This document shows, piece after piece, positions 1 through 5,308 of a stretch of 5,308 nucleotides of DNA; positions within the stretch are counted from its first letter, which is position 1; the number at the start of each line of letters is the position of its first letter. The stretch is taken from NCBI GenBank assembly GCA_035534495.1, contig DATLRW010000104.1, forward strand, positions 1 through 5,308. The letters run 5' to 3'. Below the pieces are notes generated by a model. That model saw nothing but the letters and a program-made list of their open reading frames with translations, had not been told where the DNA came from and did not search any database. The position numbers and the translations under genes are program-made. The DNA comes from JAKASX01 sp035534495. GTDB lineage: Bacteria; Acidobacteriota; Terriglobia; Acidiferrales; UBA7541.

Positions 1-38
1 GGTCTGCCGTCGCGCACCCATCGGAAAATTCGACGCAA
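1..38 (-). CDS. Possible start of an unidentified leftward gene, partial
   Basis: On the minus strand GGGAGG is followed four bases later by a TTG that opens a frame running off the left edge, beginning (L/M)RRIFRWVRDGR. An ATG at 21 in another frame, giving MGARRQT, is an alternative but lacks a close Shine-Dalgarno. The -10-like element at 98-103 is upstream and oriented the same way. Twelve codons are too few to identify a product, and this may not be a gene. Confidence 0.15.
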   Translation of the reverse strand, partial: MRRIFRWVRDGR

Positions 39-44
39 ATTTCC
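23..44. repeat. Imperfect inverted repeat
   Basis: GGAAAATT at 23-30 and AAATTTCC at 37-44 pair over eight positions with one mismatch around a 6-nt loop. It could be a protein-binding site or hairpin in the leader of a leftward gene; it could equally be chance. Confidence 0.25.
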
Positions 45-97
45 TCCCGCTTCAACCGCCGCCAACGGCGCGCCAGTTGCGAAACGGGACGCGGCAA

Positions 98-103
98 ATT
101 GTA
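98..103 (-). promoter_or_regulatory. Possible extended -10 for a leftward gene
   Basis: On the minus strand TGCTACAAT fits an extended -10 (TGn followed by TACAAT), 22 nt beyond the GH31 stop. No good -35 is present, which extended -10 promoters can tolerate. It points off the left edge, suggesting another gene starts there. Confidence 0.3.
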
Positions 104-124
104 GCACAACCCCGCGAACGGAAA

Positions 125-2416
125 TCAGGGCGCCGTGGAGATCGAGACGCGAATCGGGGCGCGAATCGAGCGCGAATCGAGGCGAATCGTCGCAACCGCT
201 GTCGCTTTGTCCCACGACCAGCCGGGCGTCGCGGCGGCTTGGCGGAAAATCGCGCGGCCGTCAACGCGGATGACGGTGGGCTCGGGCAGGCCGTGCAGCT
301 CGATGCCGTAGGCGCGGCGGGTCACCTGGCCGCTGAAACTCCCCTCTGTCGGGCCGATCTCCATCTGCCACTGGCCCGAACCGGAGGACTCAAAAGAGAT
401 CGGGGTCCAGGCAAACTCGCCCGAGCGGTAGCCGAGTGAAACGCCGTCGTCTTCATAGAGGCGGTAGCTGGCGGACTGGGGGCCGAAGACGGCCAGCGTG
501 AGGCGATCGAGCGGCTTCTGATCGGAATAGGCCAGATCGGGCGCGAGCGGAACGATGGAACCTGTCCTGATGAAAAGAGGCAACACATCGACCGGCGCGC
601 GGATGGCCAGGACCGAGCCGCCGGCATAGATCTGTCCGGAGTAAAAATCGGTCCAGGAACCCGGAGGGAGATAGATCTCCTCCCCGCCCGAGGGGTCGGA
701 GATGGGCGCGACCAGGATTTCATTGCCGAAGAAATATTCGTTCGGGTAGGCGTAGGAACGCGCGTCGGCGGGATATTGCAGATACAACGGGCGAACCAGC
801 GGCAGCGCGTCGTCGTGGGCGATGCGGGCCAGAGTATAGATGTAGGGCAGAAGACGATAGCGCAGGCGAAAATATTTCCGCACCAGGGCTACTCCTGCGG
901 GGCCGTAGGTCCACGGCATGCGGAGATTGCCGTCGCGGGGATTTTCGAAACTGCTGTGGAGGCGAACCAGCGGGCTGAGGGCGCCGAATTCGACCCAGCG
1001 GGCGTAGAGGTCGAAGGATATTTTCCCTCCAGAGAACCCGCCGATGTCGTGTGTGATATAGGGCTCCAGAACGTTGCCGCCACGGGCGGTGTAGCCGATC
1101 TCGAAGGCGAGAACGTCCCATTCGGAGTCCGTGTCGCCGGTGAAAAAGCCCGGATAGCGGTTGTCGCCCCAACCGCCGTAGCGGCTCATGATGAAGGTGC
1201 GTTTGCCGGTGTGCTGCCGGGAAAAATCGTAATAGACACGGTTGGTCCACATCTGCGGATTGAGACCTGGCATATCGGCGGCGCCGCTGCCGCCATCGAC
1301 CCACCAGAAATCGACTCCCTCGTCCATCAGCGGGAAATGCAGGATGCTCATGAAGGCTTCCGCCTGGCGCTTGACGGCCAGATTCCACCGGATGGGCGCG
1401 GATGCCGGAAGCGAAAGGACGGGGCGAATTTCGGCGGCGTGGCTATCGTCGTCCGAGAGCACGGTATGGGTCTCTCCGGCATAGCCGGGGTGATCGTTGA
1501 GGGCGATCTTGAGGCCCTGGCCGTGCGCCCAGCGCAGGAACTGATCCGGATGGGGAAAGATGGGACTCCAGTCGTAGCCCCCTTGCCAGCCGTATTTATG
1601 CCAGGCGAAATCGAGGGCGAGAACGTCGAGCGGGATCCCGGCGGCGCGGAAGCGGGTGACCAGTTTCTCGACATCCTTGTCGGAATAGGGATAGTTGCGG
1701 ACCAGATCGCTCGACGGCACGTATTCGTAGTTGAGGTCGGTGATCATCGCGCCGAGAACGTAGCGCGGCGGCATGGGAACCGGGCCGGTGAGGCGGGCGT
1801 AATCGGCCAGCGCCTGGCGGTAATGGCGGCCGTATTCGAGCAGATACCAGTCCTGGCCGCCCGGGTCGGGCCGGGGCGCGATCCAGGCCGTTTGGGAATC
1901 CCAGACGGGCGTCCGGCTGTCGTCGAGCAGGAAATAACCGCTGCGGCTCAGCAGGCCGTCGGAGGTATCGGGGAAATGGTTCTGGCCGACCCCGTCGAGC
2001 GAGCCGGAGATGCCGCCGAGATTCAGCGGATCGTCCCGGCCGGGAACCCAGGCGCGCGGGCTGCCGTCTTCCTGCCACGCGATTTCCAGATTATGCGGGC
2101 TAAAGCGGCCCGAGCCCACGTGATAGTGGAGGGTGAGGTTGGCCGTGGTGGCTGTGAGCCAGCCGCCTCTCTGCGCGAAGGAGAATTTCGTCGCCGGCCA
2201 CCGGCGCCCGGTGACTACGGCGGTGGGGGCGTCGACGAAGCGCCCGGAAGAAGAATATTCCATCCGGACGAGCGATGGAGAGAGGAACTCGAAACGGGCC
2301 TCGCCGCAGACCAGCGCGCTGGCGCTTTGGCTGCACCTGTGCCCGCCAAACAGACCGCAGCCGACGAGCGCCAGGCAGCAGGCGACCATCACGCCGAGCG
2401 AGATGCATTTGCGCAT
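125..2416 (-). CDS. GH31 family alpha-glycosidase, predicted exported lipoprotein
   Basis: Predicted 763-residue retaining glycoside hydrolase of family 31, a family whose members mostly cleave or transfer alpha-glucosyl or alpha-xylosyl units. The N-terminus has a lipoprotein signal: R2-K3, a hydrophobic run, then lipobox L17-V-G-C20, so the enzyme is probably lipid-anchored outside the inner membrane. By family layout a beta-sandwich (about 40-210) precedes a TIM barrel (about 215-560) and C-terminal beta domains. Visible barrel motifs: ALDFAW (D269), LNDHP (306-310), WWVDGG with candidate nucleophile D374, GDTDSEW with candidate acid/base D428, HDIGGF (456-461) and RLHSS (485-489). The start at 2416 is chosen because GAGGT lies 7 nt upstream and the signal peptide begins there. 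The frame stays open another 105 codons upstream but would run into the homoserine dehydrogenase gene. The family call is firm; the substrate cannot be told from sequence. Confidence 0.93.
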   Translation of the reverse strand: MRKCISLGVMVACCLALVGCGLFGGHRCSQSASALVCGEARFEFLSPSLVRMEYSSSGRFVDAPTAVVTGRRWPATKFSFAQRGGWLTATTANLTLHYHVGSGRFSPHNLEIAWQEDGSPRAWVPGRDDPLNLGGISGSLDGVGQNHFPDTSDGLLSRSGYFLLDDSRTPVWDSQTAWIAPRPDPGGQDWYLLEYGRHYRQALADYARLTGPVPMPPRYVLGAMITDLNYEYVPSSDLVRNYPYSDKDVEKLVTRFRAAGIPLDVLALDFAWHKYGWQGGYDWSPIFPHPDQFLRWAHGQGLKIALNDHPGYAGETHTVLSDDDSHAAEIRPVLSLPASAPIRWNLAVKRQAEAFMSILHFPLMDEGVDFWWVDGGSGAADMPGLNPQMWTNRVYYDFSRQHTGKRTFIMSRYGGWGDNRYPGFFTGDTDSEWDVLAFEIGYTARGGNVLEPYITHDIGGFSGGKISFDLYARWVEFGALSPLVRLHSSFENPRDGNLRMPWTYGPAGVALVRKYFRLRYRLLPYIYTLARIAHDDALPLVRPLYLQYPADARSYAYPNEYFFGNEILVAPISDPSGGEEIYLPPGSWTDFYSGQIYAGGSVLAIRAPVDVLPLFIRTGSIVPLAPDLAYSDQKPLDRLTLAVFGPQSASYRLYEDDGVSLGYRSGEFAWTPISFESSGSGQWQMEIGPTEGSFSGQVTRRAYGIELHGLPEPTVIRVDGRAIFRQAAATPGWSWDKATAVATIRLDSRSIRAPIRVSISTAP
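149..189. repeat. Four GCGAATCG octamers within the GH31 3' end
   Basis: GCGAATCG occurs at 149-156, 161-168, 172-179 and 182-189, with starts 12, 11 and 10 nt apart. It lies inside the GH31 coding sequence. Because spacing is not a multiple of three throughout, the repeat falls in different frames; the protein there is an alternating segment with IRL, IRA and IRV. Confidence 0.6.
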
Positions 2417-2430
2417 CGGGTACACCTCGG
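2417..2430 (-). promoter_or_regulatory. Ribosome binding site deciding the GH31 start
   Basis: On the minus strand the sequence GAGGTGTACCCG directly precedes the ATG at 2416, placing a GAGGT Shine-Dalgarno core 7 nt from the start. This supports the lipoprotein-signal start over the longer open frame upstream. Confidence 0.7.
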
Positions 2431-2440
2431 GATTCAGCGA

Positions 2441-2446
2441 ATGATA
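2441..2446 (-). promoter_or_regulatory. Possible -10 element upstream of the GH31 gene
   Basis: TATCAT on the minus strand (5 of 6 matches to TATAAT) lies 24 nt before the GH31 start. The -35 candidate 16 nt further upstream, TTTTCC, is weak. If real, the GH31 gene can be transcribed apart from homoserine dehydrogenase, with a leader of roughly 20 nt. It rests on one short match. Confidence 0.25.
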
Positions 2447-2511
2447 CCGCAGCGCGTGAAAAGGAAAAGATTCGGTTGGATGGGCATGGTGAATCGGTAC
2501 AGGGGCGACAC

Positions 2512-3522
2512 TCAGCAACCCAGCGATACGGCGCGGATGAAATCGGCCAGCATGCCATAGGCGGTCGCAACGACGCCGGCCTTGTGCTCGATGACCGAGA
2601 GACCGTAGGCGTCCAGATCGAAATAGAGGGCCGAAGTGTTTCCTTCGAGCATGGCCAGGGGATCGCTGAGGGGGAGCGATTCCGGGCGAACCGAGGCACG
2701 AACCCCTTCCGGCGTGCGTTCGGCCCGGCAAACCAGGCGGTAGCGCCGGCCCGCGGCCTGCGCTTCGCGAATCTTCTCGGGCGTGATGCCGCCGATACCG
2801 ACGCGGTCAACCTCCGAGAGCGCCATCGGATGGCGCATGAGCACGGTGACCATGGCGGCCACCTTGACGGCCGAATCCCAGCCCTCCAGGTCGTCTGTGG
2901 GATCGGTTTCGGCGACGCCCATTTCCTGGGCCTTCTTCACGGCGGCATCGAAGCTGATGCCGCGTTCCATCTCGGTGAGCACGACGTTGGTGGTGGAATT
3001 CAGGATGCCGCGAAAACCGCGCAAATCGGCCGCCGGCAGGCCGTAGGCAAAAAGGGAGAAGACCGGGGTGCCGTCCATGACGGTCGATTCGAATAGGAAG
3101 CGGCGCTGGCATTTTTCGGCGAGGTCGCTCAGCTCCTTGTAGGCATAGACGACCGGGCCCTTGTTGGCGCTGACGGCATGCGCCCCGGATTCGAGCGCGG
3201 CGCGAAGGTGATCGGTGGCCGGCTCGCCGGAGTAGCGATTGAGCGAGGAGGCTTCGAAGAGGACATCGGCCCTCGCGGCCGAAAGCCACTCGCGGACGTT
3301 TTGCGGGCCATCCGGGGAAGGCTCGGGCGGACCCGCCAGCAGGCGGGCAGGATCGAATCCGGCAGGATCGGCGAGCCAGCCAATACGGCGCGAAGCAATT
3401 CCCGTGAGACGCCAGTCGATGCCGTAGCGATCGCGCAGTTCGGCTCGCTTGGCGACGAGTTGGCGCACGAGTTCCTGGCCGACGTTTCCAAAACCAACCA
3501 GGGCGAGATTCCAGGTGCGCAT
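2512..3522 (-). CDS. hom: Homoserine dehydrogenase, short form without ACT domain
   Basis: Predicted 336-residue cytosolic enzyme that interconverts aspartate semialdehyde and homoserine with NAD(P)H, at the branch to threonine and methionine. The N-terminal Rossmann fold shows GFGNVG at 10-15. SANK (118-121) carries a conserved lysine, K121. ESTVMDGTP (145-153) and the LNSTTN loop (174-179) are family hallmarks. The signature AETDPTDDLEGWDSAVK gives E205, D216 and K220, with the same spacing as the catalytic E208, D219 and K223 of yeast homoserine dehydrogenase. The protein ends soon after the catalytic domain, so the C-terminal ACT domain used for threonine feedback in longer forms is absent. 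Two ATGs are adjacent (3525 and 3522); the second is chosen because GGAGG is 6 nt from it and only 3 nt from the first. No other threonine-pathway gene is adjacent. GH31 lies 95 nt downstream on the same strand. Confidence 0.92.
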   Translation of the reverse strand: MRTWNLALVGFGNVGQELVRQLVAKRAELRDRYGIDWRLTGIASRRIGWLADPAGFDPARLLAGPPEPSPDGPQNVREWLSAARADVLFEASSLNRYSGEPATDHLRAALESGAHAVSANKGPVVYAYKELSDLAEKCQRRFLFESTVMDGTPVFSLFAYGLPAADLRGFRGILNSTTNVVLTEMERGISFDAAVKKAQEMGVAETDPTDDLEGWDSAVKVAAMVTVLMRHPMALSEVDRVGIGGITPEKIREAQAAGRRYRLVCRAERTPEGVRASVRPESLPLSDPLAMLEGNTSALYFDLDAYGLSVIEHKAGVVATAYGMLADFIRAVSLGC

Positions 3523-3525
3523 CAT

Positions 3526-3545
3526 TTTCCTCCGAGACAAGGAGG
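3526..3545 (-). promoter_or_regulatory. Strong Shine-Dalgarno of hom within an inverted repeat
   Basis: On the minus strand GGAGG (3533-3529) is the ribosome binding site of the homoserine dehydrogenase gene. A perfect complement, CCTCC (3545-3541), lies 7 nt upstream, so the leader RNA could fold into a 5-bp GC-rich hairpin hiding the Shine-Dalgarno. Whether the upstream arm is transcribed depends on the true transcription start. No regulatory role is shown. Confidence 0.4.
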
Positions 3546-3547
3546 GG

Positions 3548-3553
3548 ATTGTA
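3548..3553 (-). promoter_or_regulatory. Possible -10 element of the hom promoter
   Basis: TACAAT on the minus strand (5 of 6 to TATAAT) sits 25 nt before the homoserine dehydrogenase ATG. The hexamer 17 nt upstream, ATGCGA, is a poor -35. The implied transcription start is near 3541, giving a leader of only about 19 nt that is mostly ribosome binding site. Confidence 0.35.
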
Positions 3554-3693
3554 CAAAACCTGGCGAAACCTCGCATGGGGAAAGCAGCAATCGGCCGCCG
3601 GAAACCGGTGCGGCGAGCGGAAATGACGCCCGGGCAGGCCCGCAACCCCCTCCTGGAGCGTCCTTTAGCCGGCCATTGCAAAATAACGACAAG

Positions 3694-3699
3694 TTGACC
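3694..3699 (+). promoter_or_regulatory. Possible -35 element for the MFS gene
   Basis: TTGACC matches the first five bases of the -35 consensus TTGACA and points toward the transporter start about 60 nt downstream. No convincing -10 hexamer lies at 16-18 nt spacing, so this is only a half-promoter by eye. Confidence 0.25.
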
Positions 3700-3757
3700 C
3701 GACCTGTGGCAGGATGCGAAGGCGTGGTATCGGTCCATGGAGCCAAAAAGGGGCGGC

Positions 3758-4976
3758 ATGCGCCGGCAGCATGAGGCTTCGGGCGGCAAAGCCGTTGCGG
3801 GGACGGCGTTTCGGTTCGTTCTGCTACTGGGCGTCGTCAGCCTGTTCGCCGATTTCGCCTACGAAGGGGCGCGCAGCGTTACCGGGCCTTTCCTGGCGGT
3901 GCTGGGGGCCAGTGGAGCGGTTGTGGGGGTGGTCGCCGGGCTGGGCGAGCTGCTCGGCTACGGCTTGCGCCTGGTTTCCGGGCCGCTCAGCGAAAAGACG
4001 AAGCAGTTCTGGCCGATCGCGATTTTCGGTTACGTGGTCCAGATGGTTTCGGTCCCTCTGCTGGCGCTTGCCGGCAGTTGGCCGATGGCCGCGCTGCTGA
4101 TATTGACCGAGCGGATGGGAAAGGCCATCCGCAACCCGCCGCGCGACGTGATGCTAGCGCAGGCCTCTCAAGAAATCGGCCTTGGCCTGGGATTCGGCAT
4201 TCACGAAGCGATGGACCAGGCCGGGGCGCTGATCGGACCGCTGGCCGTGGCCGGGATTCTGTATTGGCGCGGGGATTACCGCCGCGCCTTCGCCATGCTA
4301 CTGGTTCCCGCCCTGCTGACGCTCGCCATTCTGCTCGCCGCGCGCCTACTCTACCCGAAGCCGGAACATCTCGAAACCAGAAAGCCGGCCGCCGGCCCCG
4401 AGCAGAAAAGCTTTTCGCGGGTCTTTTGGGTGTATCTGGCTGGCGCGGCGCTGGTGGCTGCGGGATTCGCGGATTTCCAGCTGATCGCCTTTCATTTCCA
4501 GAAAGCCGAGGCATTCCCCAAGATCTGGATACCGATCGTCTATTCGATCGCGATGGCCGTGAGCGGAGCGGGGTCGCTGATTTTCGGAAGGCTATTCGAC
4601 CGGTTCGGGATCGGCGTGCTGATCCCGCTGACGCTGGCCTCGGCCCTGTTTGCGCCGCTGGTTTTTCTGGGGGGCTTTCGGGCGGCCGTTGTGGGAGCGG
4701 GGCTCTGGGGACTGGGCATGGGCGTGCATGAATCGATCATACCGGCGGCGGTGGCGCCGATGGTGCCCGCTGCCCGCCGAACGGCGGCCCTCCGCTTACG
4801 GCCTGTTCACCGCCGTATACGGGATCGCCTGGTTTGTGGGAAGCGCGGCGATGGGATTTTTGTACGATGTCTCCGTCCCCGCCGTGGTGATCTTTTGCGT
4901 GACGCTGGAACTCGCGGCCTTGCCCGTCTTCGCCCGCGTGCGCAGCCTGTCCCGGCGCGAGGCTCCGGGCTCCTGA
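3758..4976 (+). CDS. MFS transporter, frameshifted near its C-terminus
   Basis: Predicted inner-membrane major facilitator superfamily permease, about 405 residues when read through the frameshift, the usual length for a 12-helix MFS protein; the substrate is unknown. Long hydrophobic helices run from residue 17 onward. Conserved-looking motifs are the FADFAYEGARS segment (30-40), the cytoplasmic loop ERMGKAIRNPPRD (118-130) and HEAMDQAG (149-156). The frame is intact to about residue 344, after VAPMVPAARR; homologous sequence then resumes one base later as SAYGLFTAVYGIAW and ends at 4976, supplying the last two helices. Without correction the frame runs to 5116 with an arginine-rich tail (452 residues). 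The start at 3758 has AAGGGG 4 nt upstream; an in-frame ATG at 3737 adds seven residues but lacks a close Shine-Dalgarno. It may be a pseudogene or an assembly error. The superfamily call is firm, the start less so. Confidence 0.85.
4784..4792 (+). other. Apparent +1 frameshift site inside the MFS gene
   Basis: Read in the upstream frame, the codons here are GCG GCC CTC and lead into a non-membrane, arginine-rich sequence. Dropping one base, most simply one C of the CCC at 4788-4790, gives GCG GCC TCC and continues as AASAYGLF followed by two clean hydrophobic helices. The two frames thus join exactly where one protein should be continuous. Confidence 0.8.
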
Positions 4977-5134
4977 CCCATCCGGGGCTACAACCCGAAA
5001 CAACCGCGTTCCACTTGTGGATGGGGACATCCCGGGTAGTCGGGACCACTGCAAAACGCTGCCTATGGATATCGGATTGTCGTATGATTTGTGTATATTT
5101 CGTTTCATACTTCTGAAAGATAAGGCGAATAGGA
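4977..5134 (+). other. Leader between the MFS gene and rraA, structured then AT-rich
   Basis: This 158-nt gap holds three short overlapping inverted repeats: TCCAC/GTGGA (5010-5021), GGATG/CATCC (5019-5032) and TCCCG/CGGGA (5030-5045). None is followed by a T-run, so none is a standard intrinsic terminator. From 5081 to 5140 only 20 of 60 bases are G or C, with promoter-like TATGAT (5083-5088) and TATATT (5094-5099), though no good -35 partner is visible. A promoter for rraA here is likely, but its exact position is not fixed. Confidence 0.4.
5122..5134 (+). promoter_or_regulatory. Ribosome binding site of rraA
   Basis: AAGG at 5122-5125 lies 9 nt before the ATG at 5135. An in-frame TGA at 5114-5116 rules out a start further upstream, so this site and this ATG define the gene start. 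Confidence 0.55.
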
Positions 5135-5308
5135 ATGAACCCGTCTTTTTCCACCTGCGACCTGTACGATTCCTATGGAGACTTATGCAATTCTTGCGAC
5201 ACGCAATTTAAACAGTACGGAGGTCGCCGTTCTTTTTCGGGGCGCATCCGGACCGTAAAATGCCTCGAGGACAATCTTCTGCTTCGCCGGACGCTCGAAA
5301 CCGCCGGC
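5135..5308 (+). CDS. rraA: RraA family protein, N-terminal part cut by the window edge
   Basis: The frame from 5135 stays open for 58 codons to the end of the window. The visible residues follow the N-terminus of RraA, the regulator of RNase E activity in E. coli: ST-x-DLYD (6-12), QYGGRRSFSGRI (28-39) and TVKCLEDN (40-47), matching the family pattern FGGRxxFxGxIxTVKCFEDN. RraA-like proteins form rings; some bind RNase E and others act as 4-hydroxy-4-methyl-2-oxoglutarate aldolases. The deciding C-terminal residues lie beyond the edge, so these roles cannot be separated here. The segment has four cysteines (8, 18, 21, 43); C43 is the usual family position, while C18 and C21 are not in the members I recall. 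It follows the MFS gene by 158 nt and probably has its own promoter. Confidence 0.85.
   Translation, partial: MNPSFSTCDLYDSYGDLCNSCDTQFKQYGGRRSFSGRIRTVKCLEDNLLLRRTLETAG

Larger units (their letters stand above)
3523..3757. other. Divergent intergenic region between hom and the MFS gene
   Basis: This 235-nt stretch separates the leftward homoserine dehydrogenase gene from the rightward transporter gene and should hold both promoters. Besides the leftward TACAAT and a rightward TTGACC, I see only a short palindrome, GCCCGGGC, at 3628-3635 and the GCCGGC hexamer at 3668-3673. I could not identify an operator or small gene. Confidence 0.6.

Noticed and set aside
776..2560. 594-codon open frame on the plus strand opposite the GH31 gene
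   Set aside because: It lies antisense to a gene with clear GH31 motifs, shows no recognisable domain and has no good ribosome binding site; long antisense frames are expected in GC-rich coding DNA.
2417..2731. 105-codon N-terminal extension of the GH31 gene
   Set aside because: It overlaps the homoserine dehydrogenase 3' end in another frame, and the lipoprotein signal and Shine-Dalgarno mark the start at 2416.
2275..3096. Plus-strand open frame spanning the GH31-hom junction
   Set aside because: It is antisense to two recognisable genes, crosses their intergenic gap and has no domain signal.
3523..3789. 89-codon N-terminal extension of homoserine dehydrogenase
   Set aside because: The Rossmann motif belongs near the N-terminus, the strong GGAGG precedes 3522, and the extension would cover the divergent promoter region and transporter start.
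3987..4514. Minus-strand open frame opposite the MFS gene
   Set aside because: Arginine- and proline-rich composition typical of an antisense frame; the plus strand encodes clear membrane helices.
4784..4792. Programmed +1 ribosomal frameshift
   Set aside because: No known slippery codon, in-frame stop or stimulatory signal is present at the junction, and frameshifting is not known for this family; mutation or assembly error is simpler.
5030..5045. Intrinsic terminator for the MFS gene
   Set aside because: The TCCCG/CGGGA stem is only 5 bp and is followed by CCACTGC, with no T-run.
5017..5211. Plus-strand 64-codon open frame across the rraA start
   Set aside because: It overlaps rraA in another frame, and the rraA frame carries conserved family residues while this one does not.

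Overview
The window is a GC-rich bacterial chromosomal segment, well above 60% G+C by eye through the genes. Strong Shine-Dalgarno sequences and a lipoprotein-type glycosidase point to a bacterium with an exported glycan-degrading lipoprotein. The general character would suit an Acidobacteria-like soil or sediment lineage (inference, low certainty; no marker gene is present). I see no phage, transposon, CRISPR, tRNA or rRNA signal.

Layout, left to right. At 1-124 there is a short non-coding stretch with a leftward promoter-like element, possibly serving a gene that lies off the left edge. At 125-2416 (minus) is a complete family 31 glycoside hydrolase (GH31) with a lipoprotein signal. After a 95-nt gap, 2512-3522 (minus) is a complete short homoserine dehydrogenase without an ACT domain. 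The region 3523-3757 is a divergent intergenic region. From 3758 to 4976 (plus) is a major facilitator superfamily transporter whose reading frame is broken near 4784-4792 by one apparent extra base. After a 158-nt leader that becomes strikingly AT-rich near its end, 5135-5308 (plus) is the start of an RraA-family gene cut by the window edge. Its 58 visible residues match the RraA N-terminus well.

The genes do not form an obvious pathway. Homoserine dehydrogenase and the GH31 lipoprotein are co-directional and could share a transcript, but the gap between them holds its own promoter-like -10 and a good ribosome binding site. The transporter reads divergently from them, and rraA follows the transporter in the same direction. 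This looks like ordinary housekeeping and accessory metabolism. The points most worth checking are the transporter frameshift, a hairpin that could mask the homoserine dehydrogenase ribosome binding site, and the structured leader before rraA. I found no convincing undescribed system.
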